64,000 nt of DNA, taken from positions 15,272 through 79,271 of the forward strand of contig CAXTJQ010000017.1 in NCBI GenBank assembly GCA_964244725.1, in the 5' to 3' direction. Shown piece after piece: positions 1 through 7,620 of the stretch (position 1 is the stretch's first letter; each line of letters starts with the position of its first letter). Below the pieces are notes generated by a model that worked only from the letters and a program-made list of their open reading frames with translations, made no database searches and was not told the origin of the DNA. The translations under genes and the position numbers were made by a program. The stretch comes from Kumtagia sp964244725 (GTDB lineage Bacteria; Pseudomonadota; Alphaproteobacteria; Rhizobiales; Rhizobiaceae).

Positions 1-508
1 GCGAGGTGAAGGATTTGACCGTCTCCGGCGTGCCGAGGATCGAGCGGCCGATCGTCTGGTTGCTGTAGGCGGTCTCGGTGAAGCGGTCGAAGACGACGTC
101 GTCCGGCGTGTCGTGCGCCGCGCCGATCTCCTGCAGGATGACGTGCTGCTCGCGTTCGAGTTCGTCGGGATCGAAGGTCGAGTCCTGCAGGATGTCCGCC
201 AGGATGTCCACGGCCAGCGGAACGTCCGCGGACAGCACGCGGGCATAGAAGGAGGTGGTCTCGACGCTCGTGGCCGCGTTGATCTCGCCGCCGACATTCT
301 CGATCTCGGAGGCGATCTGGAAGGCGCTGCGGCCGCCCGTGCCCTTGAAGGCCATGTGCTCGAGCAGGTGCGCCATGCCGTGCTCTTCGTCGCGCTCGTT
401 GCGCGCGCCCGACTTGACCCAGACCCCGAGGGCCGTCGTCTCGATGCTGGGGAGATTTTCGGTAGCCACCGTCAAGCCGTTCGACAAACGGCTCACTTCA
501 ACACCCAT
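1..508 (-). CDS. M16 family zinc peptidase (processing-protease-like), C-terminus cut by window edge
   Basis: This is the N-terminal part of an insulinase/mitochondrial-processing-peptidase-like zinc protease; about 169 residues are visible and the rest lies beyond base 1. The start at 508 gives MGVEVSRLSNGLTV, typical of short bacterial M16 members. The inverted zinc motif HLLEH is at residues 47-51, where the two His would bind zinc and the Glu would be the base. It is followed by an MAFKGT stretch and a conserved region containing LEREQHVILQEI. The start codon lies 5 bp after the stop of thrC, so the two genes are probably co-transcribed; the thrC-M16 order is common in rhizobia (from memory). 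The physiological substrate cannot be told from sequence. Confidence 0.93.
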   Translation of the reverse strand, partial: MGVEVSRLSNGLTVATENLPSIETTALGVWVKSGARNERDEEHGMAHLLEHMAFKGTGGRSAFQIASEIENVGGEINAATSVETTSFYARVLSADVPLAVDILADILQDSTFDPDELEREQHVILQEIGAAHDTPDDVVFDRFTETAYSNQTIGRSILGTPETVKSFTS

Positions 509-513
509 GTAGG

Positions 514-1917
514 TTACACTCCCTGGCGCGCGGCGCGAGCGTGCCGGCTCAGATGATATTCCACCATTTTGATGTCGGATGGAAGTACCGTGAATTTCTC
601 CTCCGCCCGCATCAGCCCGGCCAGCCGCGGCGGAAGCTCAGGCCTCACCCCGCATGCGGCGTGAACGGCGTCCGGAAACTTCGCCGGATGGGCGGTGGCG
701 AGCACGACCATCGGGCTGCGGCCGGGATGCGCAGCCGCCACATGCGCCGCCGTCGCGCTGTGCGGATCGAGCAGGGCGCCGTTGCGTTCGAGCATCGTCC
801 TGATCGTGCGGTCGGTTTCCTCCATGGCGCAGCGCCCGGCGTCGAAAGTGGCGCGGATGTTTGCCAGCGTCGGCGCTTCGATCGTGAAGCCGCCGGACTG
901 CGCGAGGCCGTTCATGGCGCGGATCACCGCGCCGCTGTCGCGCCCCGAGGCCTCGAACAGCAGCCGCTCGAAGTTCGACGAAACCTGGATGTCCATCGAC
1001 GGCGAGGTCGTCTCGACCACGCCGCGCATGCGGTATTCTCCGGTCTCGAGCGTGCGGGCCAGAATGTCGTTGTCGTTGGTCGCCACGACCAGCCGGTCGA
1101 CCGGAAGGCCCATCCGCATCGCCGCGTAGGCCGCGAAGATATCGCCAAAATTGCCGGTCGGCACGGTGAACGAGACCGGCCGGTCGGGCGATCCGAGCGC
1201 CAGCGCGGCGGTGAAATAATAGACGATCTGGGCCATGATCCGCGCCCAGTTGATCGAGTTGACCCCCGACAGCGCGACCGAATCGCGGAACGTGTGGTGG
1301 TTGAACATCGCCTTCACCAGCGCCTGGCAGTCGTCGAAATTGCCCTCGATGGCGAGCGCGTGGACGTTGGCGGCCGTCGAGGCGGTCATCTGGCGCTGCT
1401 GAACGGCTGACACCTTGCCGCGTGGAAACAGCACGAAGATGTCGGTGCGTTCGCGGCCGGCGAAGGCGTCGACCGCCGCGCCTCCGGTGTCGCCGGATGT
1501 CGCTGCGACGATCGTCGCGCGCTCGCCGCGCGCCTCCAGGATATGGTCCATCAGCCGCCCGATGAGCTGCATCGCCACATCCTTGAACGCGAGCGTCGGG
1601 CCGTGGAAAAGCTCGAGGATGAAGGTGTTCTGGTTGGCCTGCGCCAGCGGACAGACCGCGTCGTGCCGGAAGGTGGCGTAGGCGGCGCGCACGATCGCCT
1701 CGAAGCTTTTCCGCTCGATCTCGCCGCCGAGGAACGGCGTCAGCAGCGCGATCGCCACATCGGCATAGGGCAGGCCGCGCAGCGCGCAGATCTCGGCATG
1801 CGAAAATTGCGGCCAGGTTTCGGGAACGTAGAGCCCGCCGTCGCGCGCGAGGCCCGAAAGCACCGCCTCGGAGAAGCCGAGGCGCGGCGCGCTGCCGCGC
1901 GTGCTGATATAGTTCAT
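514..1917 (-). CDS. thrC: Threonine synthase
   Basis: A PLP enzyme converting O-phospho-L-homoserine to L-threonine, the last step of threonine synthesis. The protein is 467 residues, the usual length of the long class found in proteobacteria. It begins MNYISTRGSAP and contains FHGPTLAFKD with the PLP-binding lysine at about residue 112, plus the phosphate-binding stretch ATSGDTGGAAVDAF. The C-terminal motif LATAHPAKFPDAV is typical of the family. It is the first gene of a minus-strand pair with the M16 peptidase. No attenuator was recognised in the 135 bp upstream, which it shares with a divergent lipoprotein gene. Confidence 0.97.
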   Translation of the reverse strand: MNYISTRGSAPRLGFSEAVLSGLARDGGLYVPETWPQFSHAEICALRGLPYADVAIALLTPFLGGEIERKSFEAIVRAAYATFRHDAVCPLAQANQNTFILELFHGPTLAFKDVAMQLIGRLMDHILEARGERATIVAATSGDTGGAAVDAFAGRERTDIFVLFPRGKVSAVQQRQMTASTAANVHALAIEGNFDDCQALVKAMFNHHTFRDSVALSGVNSINWARIMAQIVYYFTAALALGSPDRPVSFTVPTGNFGDIFAAYAAMRMGLPVDRLVVATNDNDILARTLETGEYRMRGVVETTSPSMDIQVSSNFERLLFEASGRDSGAVIRAMNGLAQSGGFTIEAPTLANIRATFDAGRCAMEETDRTIRTMLERNGALLDPHSATAAHVAAAHPGRSPMVVLATAHPAKFPDAVHAACGVRPELPPRLAGLMRAEEKFTVLPSDIKMVEYHLSRHARAARQGV

Positions 1918-2052
1918 CGGCTATGGCTCCTCGCGCCGGGGCGGCGGCGCCTTGCTTTGTGCATATCGCCATCCGCCCGGTCGCATTTCGGACGCGCGGT
2001 TGCTATAGGGCAACTGCTTTGCCAAAGGAAAGCGCGACAGAGGGAATGACGC

Positions 2053-2652
2053 GTGACGTACAGCCGCTTTTTGCATCGATTGACCGTGTCCGGCTTTATC
2101 CTGGCCGCAGCCGGCTGTCAGTCCGACGACGCCGCCGGCGTTCTCGGTCCTGACAAGGCCAAGGACCAGCTCAAGCCGCCGACCGAAAAGGTCAAGGAAA
2201 GCGACCTGATCGGCTTCTGTCCGCGCGTCAGCCTGCGCGAGGGGACAGCCTACTTCAACAGCTACGCCAAGGGCGGCCAGGACGATCCCGCGAAGCTTCT
2301 CTACCAGGCGGCGATCACCGACGTGACCCGCAGCTGCAAGCGCGACAACGGAACCCTTTCGATCACCGTGGCGGTCGCGGGCAAGGTCGTGCCCGGGCCG
2401 GCGGGCGCGCCCGGCAACATCACCATGCCGATCCGCATCGTCATGATCCAGGGTTCGACCGTGCTTTACTCGGAGCTGCACAAATACCAGCTCGCCGTCG
2501 GCGATTCGGCGCAGGCGAGCCAGTTCGTCTTCAACGATCCCAACATCAGCATCCCCGACCCGACCCAGCGCGACATCCAGATCTTCGCCGGCTACGACGA
2601 CTCGCCGGACAAGAAGGGCAAGAAGGACAAGAAGACCGCCGCCGCCGAGTGA
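2053..2652 (+). CDS. Putative lipoprotein of unknown function
   Basis: A 199-residue protein starting with GTG. The N-terminus carries a short signal peptide ending in the lipobox LAAAGC, so it is likely lipid-anchored after signal peptidase II cleavage. The mature part contains KESDLIGFCPRVSLREGTAYF, predicted mixed strand structure, and a Lys-rich tail (KKGKKDKK). It transcribes divergently from thrC and converges on the HAD gene. I do not recognise a named domain; similar proteins are probably common in rhizobia as hypotheticals. The start is supported by the signal peptide, although the GTG has only a weak purine-rich site (agggaatg) before it. Confidence 0.85.
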   Translation: MTYSRFLHRLTVSGFILAAAGCQSDDAAGVLGPDKAKDQLKPPTEKVKESDLIGFCPRVSLREGTAYFNSYAKGGQDDPAKLLYQAAITDVTRSCKRDNGTLSITVAVAGKVVPGPAGAPGNITMPIRIVMIQGSTVLYSELHKYQLAVGDSAQASQFVFNDPNISIPDPTQRDIQIFAGYDDSPDKKGKKDKKTAAAE

Positions 2653-2667
2653 TGGCGGCGCTGACCC

Positions 2668-3357
2668 TCAGGCGTCGGACCATTCCATCAGCGCGTCGAG
2701 CACGGCGGGGAAATCGGCCCAGCGATGGATGACGGTCTCGGCGCCGGCGTCGCTCAGCGCATCGGAATGGCCTGGATAGGAATGGGCCGCGCCGGTGAAG
2801 CCGATCACGCGCATCCCGGCCGCCTTCGCTCCGTGGACCCCGTGCACCGAATCCTCGATGACGAAGGTCTTGGCTGGATCGGCCTTGAAATGTTCGGCGG
2901 CCTGCAGGAACACGTCCGGCGCGGGCTTGGGCTTGCCGCTCGGCGTCGACAGGGCCGAGAATATGCTGTCCTTGCCGAAGAACCCGTCGAGCCCTGTCGT
3001 CTCCAGCATGAAACCGATGCGCTCGCTGCGCGAGTTCGAGCAGATGCATTTCTGCGATTTGACCGAGGCGACCGCGCCCCGCGCGCCCTCGATCGGCTGC
3101 GCCTGCGCCCGCAGCGCGCGGTCGACCAGCGTCTCGGCCTCGCCGATCAGCGTGGCCTGCAGCGGAACCTGATAGTCTTTTTCCACGCGCAGCAGGATGT
3201 CCTTGAAGGTCAGGCCGGCATAGCGCTCGCTGAGGTCCTCCTTGGTAATCGGGCAGCCGGCCTTGATCAGCAGGTCCGCCTCGATGCGGGCGGCGATGAT
3301 CTCTGAATCGACGAGCGTGCCGTCGAAATCGAAGATGACGAGGTCCGGATCTGGCAT
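2668..3357 (-). CDS. HAD-superfamily hydrolase (phosphatase / phosphoglucomutase-like)
   Basis: A 229-residue HAD hydrolase. Motif I is FDFDGTLVDSE, with the nucleophile and acid Asp at residues 10 and 12 when the start at 3357 is used. Motif II is read as the NSRSERI stretch after CICS, and motif III/IV as GKPKPAPDVFLQAAEHF and FVIEDSVHGVHGAKAAGMRVIGF. The cap is alpha-helical, as in beta-phosphoglucomutase or phosphoglycolate phosphatase. The substrate cannot be assigned. A longer reading from 3468 exists but would run into the ccrM promoter; the MPDPDLV start puts the DxD at the usual distance from the N-terminus. Confidence 0.9.
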   Translation of the reverse strand: MPDPDLVIFDFDGTLVDSEIIAARIEADLLIKAGCPITKEDLSERYAGLTFKDILLRVEKDYQVPLQATLIGEAETLVDRALRAQAQPIEGARGAVASVKSQKCICSNSRSERIGFMLETTGLDGFFGKDSIFSALSTPSGKPKPAPDVFLQAAEHFKADPAKTFVIEDSVHGVHGAKAAGMRVIGFTGAAHSYPGHSDALSDAGAETVIHRWADFPAVLDALMEWSDA

Positions 3358-3460
3358 GACGTTCCGATCAAGGCTGTGGGGAGGGTTTCGACGCGCATAC
3401 ACCGGCCGGGCCGCATCGGCAAATTCCGGCCCGCGCTTCATTAAAAATTTACGTGAAAAG

Positions 3461-3468
3461 GTAACCAT
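3461..3468 (+). promoter_or_regulatory. Candidate CtrA-type half site upstream of ccrM
   Basis: The octamer GTAACCAT matches the alphaproteobacterial CtrA-type motif TTAACCAT at 7 of 8 positions. It sits 32 bp before the ccrM start codon in an AT-rich stretch that also has a TTAA at 3441-3444. In Caulobacter and several rhizobia ccrM transcription is activated by CtrA, so the position fits. A single octamer is weak evidence on its own. Confidence 0.4.
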
Positions 3469-3500
3469 AACCGACAGTAAACAGTCAGGCGTATCGGGGT

Positions 3501-4640
3501 ATGAGCATGCATGCGTTGCAGACGGCGTCGGCGGAAATCGTCGCGGCGAACACGCCGTCCTGGCTCGACACGGTCATGAAGGGCGACTGCGTCGCCGCGC
3601 TCGAGCGCCTGCCAGAAAAGTCGGTCGACGCGATCTTCGCCGATCCGCCCTACAATCTCCAGCTCAACGGCGACCTGCGCCGGCCCGACCAGTCGAAGGT
3701 CGACGCCGTCGACGACCACTGGGACCAGTTCGACAGCTTTGCCGCCTACGACGCCTTCACCCGCGCCTGGCTGCTCGCCGCGCGCCGGGTGTTGAAGCCC
3801 AACGGCACCATCTGGGTGATCGGATCCTACCACAACATCTTCCGCGTCGGCTCGACCATGCAGGACCTGGGCTTCTGGATCCTCAACGACGTGGTCTGGC
3901 GCAAGACCAACCCGATGCCGAATTTCCGCGGCCGCCGCTTCCAGAACGCGCACGAGACCCTGATCTGGGCCACGCGCGACGCGGGCGCCAAGGGCTACAC
4001 CTTCAACTACGACGCTCTGAAGGCGGCCAACGACGACATCCAGATGCGCTCCGACTGGCTGTTCCCGATCTGCACCGGCAACGAAAGGCTGAAGGACGAG
4101 GCCGGCAACAAGCTCCACCCGACGCAGAAGCCGGAGGCGCTGCTCGCTCGCATCATGCTCGCCTCCACCAAGCCCGGCGACATCGTCGTCGATCCGTTCT
4201 TCGGGTCGGGCACCACGGGCGCGGTCGCCAAGCGGCTTGGCCGGCATTTCGTCGGCGTCGAGCGCGAGCAGGCCTACATCGACGCCGCTATGGAGCGCAT
4301 CGACGCCGTCGTTCCGCTCGACCACGCCGATCTTTCGGCGCTGACCAACAAGCGTTCGGAGCCGCGCGTCGCTTTCGTCAGCCTGCTCGACGCGGGCATC
4401 CTCAGGCCCGGCGCCTATCTCTACGATTCGCGCCGGCGCTGGGTGGCCAAGGTGCGCGCCGACGGCACGGTGGCGGCCGGCGACCGCGTCGGCTCGATCC
4501 ACCGCATCGGCGCGGAGGTGCAGGGGCTCGACGCCTGCAATGGCTGGACCTTCTGGCACTACGAGCGCAATGGCGGCCTCACCGCGATCGACGAACTGCG
4601 CCGCATCGCAAGGCTCGGCATGGAGCGGGCGGGGGCCTGA
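3501..4640 (+). CDS. ccrM: Cell-cycle-regulated DNA adenine methyltransferase (GANTC)
   Basis: An N6-adenine methyltransferase of the beta class, 379 residues, with the catalytic motif DPPYNLQL at 48-55 preceding the SAM-binding motif DPFFGSGTTG at 231-240, the order expected for this class. The start context (MKGDCVAALERLPEKSVDAIFADPPYNLQL) and the C-terminal extension after about residue 280 are those of CcrM, which methylates the adenine in GANTC after replication and is an essential cell-cycle regulator in many alphaproteobacteria. It is divergent from the HAD gene. An AT-rich 140-bp spacer holds the candidate CtrA site. The TRD-like C-terminal region (LYDSRRRWVAKVRADGTV) is typical. Confidence 0.97.
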   Translation: MSMHALQTASAEIVAANTPSWLDTVMKGDCVAALERLPEKSVDAIFADPPYNLQLNGDLRRPDQSKVDAVDDHWDQFDSFAAYDAFTRAWLLAARRVLKPNGTIWVIGSYHNIFRVGSTMQDLGFWILNDVVWRKTNPMPNFRGRRFQNAHETLIWATRDAGAKGYTFNYDALKAANDDIQMRSDWLFPICTGNERLKDEAGNKLHPTQKPEALLARIMLASTKPGDIVVDPFFGSGTTGAVAKRLGRHFVGVEREQAYIDAAMERIDAVVPLDHADLSALTNKRSEPRVAFVSLLDAGILRPGAYLYDSRRRWVAKVRADGTVAAGDRVGSIHRIGAEVQGLDACNGWTFWHYERNGGLTAIDELRRIARLGMERAGA

Positions 4641-4680
4641 TTGGCCGACCGCCGCGCCCGCTTGCCAAAGGCCGGAAACC

Positions 4681-5043
4681 TCAGCCCTCGACGTCGACCC
4701 TGACGATCTTGCCCTCCGCATCGACCGTGATCGTCTCGGCGCCATGGCGCTCGCGCCATTGCCCGGTCCTCGTGCTGGTCCTTTCCAACCGCCAGACCGA
4801 GCGCGCGGAGACGGGCGATAGCGCATCGAGCGAAATGTCTTCCGCGACCTGGTCCGGATATTCCTCGAAATAGGCGCGGAACGCGGCCATGATCGCCTCG
4901 CGTCCCTCGACCGCGCCGCCAACGCCCGCGGACGTATAGACGGCGTCCGGCGCGAACATGTCCTCGAGTGCGGCGTAGTCGAGCGCGTTCGTCGCCTCGT
5001 GGAAACGCCGCAGGATGAAGACGGGGTCGGGGCCGATAGCCAT
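4681..5043 (-). CDS. SnoaL-like / NTF2-fold protein
   Basis: A 120-residue single-domain protein with the cone-shaped NTF2-like pattern: an N-terminal helix (VFILRRFHEATNALDYAALEDMFAPDAVY), then EGREAIMAAFRAYFEEYPD, then strands with WRLERTSTRTGQWRERHGAE. Such proteins are either small isomerases/hydrolases or non-enzymatic ligand binders. The substrate is unknown. It converges on ccrM and lies just downstream of mutY on the same strand, with 13 bp between them, so it may be read through from mutY. Confidence 0.85.
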   Translation of the reverse strand: MAIGPDPVFILRRFHEATNALDYAALEDMFAPDAVYTSAGVGGAVEGREAIMAAFRAYFEEYPDQVAEDISLDALSPVSARSVWRLERTSTRTGQWRERHGAETITVDAEGKIVRVDVEG

Positions 5044-5056
5044 TTCCAGGCGCCTT

Positions 5057-6184
5057 TCATCGAAGCCGTTTCCGGGTAGCGCCCGGAATGGCGGCTTCGA
5101 TAGCCTTTTTCATGACCGTCGGCAAAGCCTGGTCGGGAACAGCGTCGGCCGCTACCCAGCGATGGCCGGGCGGGGCGGGCTCATCGCCGACCTTTGCGCG
5201 CATCACCGTGAGGGCCAGCATGAAATGCGTGAAGACATGCGCGATGGCGCCGCAATCCTCCCAGGCGGCCGGGAAGGGCGGCGCGTCGGCTTCGGTCGCG
5301 CCCGCCCGGCTGGCCCAGCCGGTCGTCGGCGCCTCCGTCATGCCGCCGAGCAGGCCTCTGTCGGGCCGCGTCCGCATCAGCATCGCGCCGTCGCCACGCA
5401 CCGCCACGTAGGCGATTCCCGTCCGCTTGGGCCTGTCGGCCTTGCGCGCGCGCACCGGCAGCGCTTCGGGGTCGCCGGAGCGAAACCCCAGGCAATCCGC
5501 GCGCAGCGGGCAGAGCATGCAGCGCGGCCGCCTGGGCGTGCAGATGGTCGCGCCGAGGTCCATCATCGCCTGCGCGAAATCGCCCGGGCGTGACGCCGGC
5601 GCCAACGAAGCCACCTGCCTCCGGATCTCGGGCCTGGCCTGCGCCAGGGGCGTGCGGATATCGAACAGACGCGCCGCGACCCGTTCGACATTGCCGTCGA
5701 CGACGGTGGCCGGCCGGTCGAACGCGATGGCCGCGATCGCCGCAGCCGTGTAGGCGCCGATCCCGGGCAGCGCGCGCAATTCCTCCTCGGCGTCCGGGAA
5801 ACCGCCGGGCAGGACGGCGACCGCGTCGGCGCACGCCTTGAGGTTTCGCGCCCGCGAATAATAGCCGAGTCCGGCCCAGGCCCGCATCACGTCGTCGGGC
5901 GTGGCCGCCGCCAGCGCGCCGACATCCGGCCATTTGTCGAGGAAGGCGTGAAAGAACGGCTTGACCGCCTCCACCGTGGTCTGCTGCAGCATGACTTCCG
6001 ACAGCCAGACGCGGTAGGGATCGGGCCGGACGCCGCGCGCGAGATCGGCCGGCCGGACCCGCCACGGCAGGTCGCGATGATGGGCATCGTACCATCGCAA
6101 CAACCCGGCCGCGATCGGGGAGGGCGATTTGGGCTGGCATGTGCTAGAGGGGCGCGCATCGCTGGCGCTGGCTTTGGCTGGCAT
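5057..6184 (-). CDS. mutY: A/G-specific adenine DNA glycosylase
   Basis: A base-excision repair enzyme removing adenine mispaired with 8-oxoguanine. It is 375 residues from the only plausible in-frame ATG at 6184. Visible features are LLRWYDAHHRDLPWR, MLQQTTVEAVKPFF, the helix-hairpin-helix region ALPGIGAYTAAAIAAIAF followed by catalytic Asp in TVVDGNVERV, and the iron-sulfur cluster loop C-X6-C-X2-C-X5-C (CTPRRPRCMLCPLRADC). A C-terminal NUDIX-like domain that recognises 8-oxoG follows (GLLGGMTEAPTTGW). Its start codon is only 24 bp from the divergent DUF721 gene, so both promoters must overlap coding sequence. Confidence 0.96.
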   Translation of the reverse strand: MPAKASASDARPSSTCQPKSPSPIAAGLLRWYDAHHRDLPWRVRPADLARGVRPDPYRVWLSEVMLQQTTVEAVKPFFHAFLDKWPDVGALAAATPDDVMRAWAGLGYYSRARNLKACADAVAVLPGGFPDAEEELRALPGIGAYTAAAIAAIAFDRPATVVDGNVERVAARLFDIRTPLAQARPEIRRQVASLAPASRPGDFAQAMMDLGATICTPRRPRCMLCPLRADCLGFRSGDPEALPVRARKADRPKRTGIAYVAVRGDGAMLMRTRPDRGLLGGMTEAPTTGWASRAGATEADAPPFPAAWEDCGAIAHVFTHFMLALTVMRAKVGDEPAPPGHRWVAADAVPDQALPTVMKKAIEAAIPGATRKRLR

Positions 6185-6208
6185 GCCGGCAGGATATGGA
6201 GCATTCCC

Positions 6209-6709
6209 ATGGCGGCGAAAAGGTCGTTCGGCAATCCGGTGCCCGTGAGCGATCTCGCGGCGGCTTTGCTCGATCCGATGCTGCGCAAGCGCACCGGCAT
6301 CTCGATCGGCCTCATCCAGTCCTGGGAGGAGATCGTCGGGCCGCGCCTGGCCCGGAGTTCGCGCCCTGAGAAACTGCAATGGCCGCGGCGGCTGAGCGAG
6401 GACGACCCGTTCAAGCCGGCGACGCTGGTTATCGCCTGCGAGGGCGCGGCGGCGCTCCATCTCCAGCACGAGACCGGCGCGGTGATCGGGCGCGTCAACG
6501 GCTTCCTCGGCTTCAATGCGGTCGAGCGCATCAGGATCGTCCAGAAGCCGATGGCTCTCATCGAAAAGCCGGTCCGCGTCGCGCCGCGCACGCTGTCCGG
6601 TCCGGAAAGGGATGCGCTGGCCGGCAGGCTGCGTCCCATCGAGGACGAGGGGCTGCGCGCGTCGCTCGAAAGGCTGGGCGCTTCGGTCATGGGTTCGCGA
6701 AAAAGCTGA
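6209..6709 (+). CDS. DUF721 family protein
   Basis: A 166-residue protein with the DUF721 (DciA-like) pattern: VSDLAAALLDPMLRKRTGISIGLIQSWEEIVGPRLARSS, then a strand-rich segment LVIACEGAAALHLQHETGAVIGRVNGFLGF and NAVERIRIVQ. DUF721/DciA proteins are linked to loading of the replicative helicase in bacteria lacking DnaC; that role is known for the wider family and is only inferred here. The start at 6209 is chosen because the upstream reading overlaps mutY antisense and lacks homology. Its position between mutY and dsbA/smc is a familiar rhizobial arrangement. Confidence 0.88.
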   Translation: MAAKRSFGNPVPVSDLAAALLDPMLRKRTGISIGLIQSWEEIVGPRLARSSRPEKLQWPRRLSEDDPFKPATLVIACEGAAALHLQHETGAVIGRVNGFLGFNAVERIRIVQKPMALIEKPVRVAPRTLSGPERDALAGRLRPIEDEGLRASLERLGASVMGSRKS

Positions 6710-6840
6710 ACGATCCCACGATCGTGAAGCGTTGTCGCAAGCCGGCGCTTGGCAGCCACGCGCCGATGCCTTAATTCGCGCCAAGTCTGGCGATTGGTGA
6801 CTTCGCGTCCCAATCTCGTTCCTCCTCGCAGGTGATTCGA

Positions 6841-7560
6841 ATGATTCGTCTTTTGTCGCGCCGATCGGCTCTTTCCCTGATGGCGGCAGCGCCGGTCGGG
6901 CTGGCTCTCGCCGCCTGCAGCGATAGCGACGCGCAGACCGCGGCCGATGCGGCCAAGCCCGCGACGCCGGCCGCATCCGTCGGCGCGGCGGCGGCGAAAG
7001 TCCCGGAGGCCAGCGGCGCGGTCGACATGGCGGAACTGCTCAAGCCCGGCGCGCTCCCCGACATGAGCCTGGGCAAGGCCGACGCGCCGGTGACCATCGT
7101 CGAATACGCCTCGATGACGTGCCCGCACTGCGCGCATTTCCATGCCACCACGCTGCCCGAGTTGAAGACGAAGTATATCGATGCCGGCAAGGCGCGGATG
7201 ATCTTCCGCGAGTTTCCCTTCGATCCGCGCGCCGAGGCAGGCTTCATGCTGGCGCGCTGCTCGAAGGATAATTATTTTCCGATGGTCGACGTGCTGTTCA
7301 AGCAGCAGCAGGTCTGGGCGGCTGTCGACAACGCCAAGGACGCGCTTCTGCAGATCTCCAGGCTCGCCGGTTTTACACAGGAGCAGTTCGAGTCCTGCTT
7401 GACCGACCAGAAGCTTCTGGATGACATCAGGGCGGTGCGCGCGCGCGGCACCGATGAGTTCAAGGTCGATTCCACGCCGACCTTCTTCATCAACGGCAAG
7501 CAGTACAAGGGGGCGCTGACGATTGCGGAAATGTCGGCGATCATCGACCCGATGCTCTGA
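6841..7560 (+). CDS. DsbA-family thiol-disulfide oxidoreductase, lipoprotein
   Basis: A thioredoxin-fold protein of 239 residues with a redox motif CPHC at 94-97 (SMTCPHCAHFH) and the cis-proline loop DSTPTFFINGKQY. It probably catalyses disulfide formation or exchange in exported proteins. The N-terminus is a signal sequence ending in LALAAC, a lipobox with Cys26, so it is likely membrane-anchored on the periplasmic side. ATG 6841 is chosen over GTG 6832 because AGGTGA at 6830-6835 is ideally spaced for it. An Ala/Pro-rich linker (residues 30-60) joins the anchor to the domain. It lies 60 bp before smc. Confidence 0.93.
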   Translation: MIRLLSRRSALSLMAAAPVGLALAACSDSDAQTAADAAKPATPAASVGAAAAKVPEASGAVDMAELLKPGALPDMSLGKADAPVTIVEYASMTCPHCAHFHATTLPELKTKYIDAGKARMIFREFPFDPRAEAGFMLARCSKDNYFPMVDVLFKQQQVWAAVDNAKDALLQISRLAGFTQEQFESCLTDQKLLDDIRAVRARGTDEFKVDSTPTFFINGKQYKGALTIAEMSAIIDPML

Positions 7561-7620
7561 TCGATCCCGCTGGCCGGCGCTACTGCGCCGGGGCCTGGCT
7601 GCGCGTCGAGTTCGTCGCGC

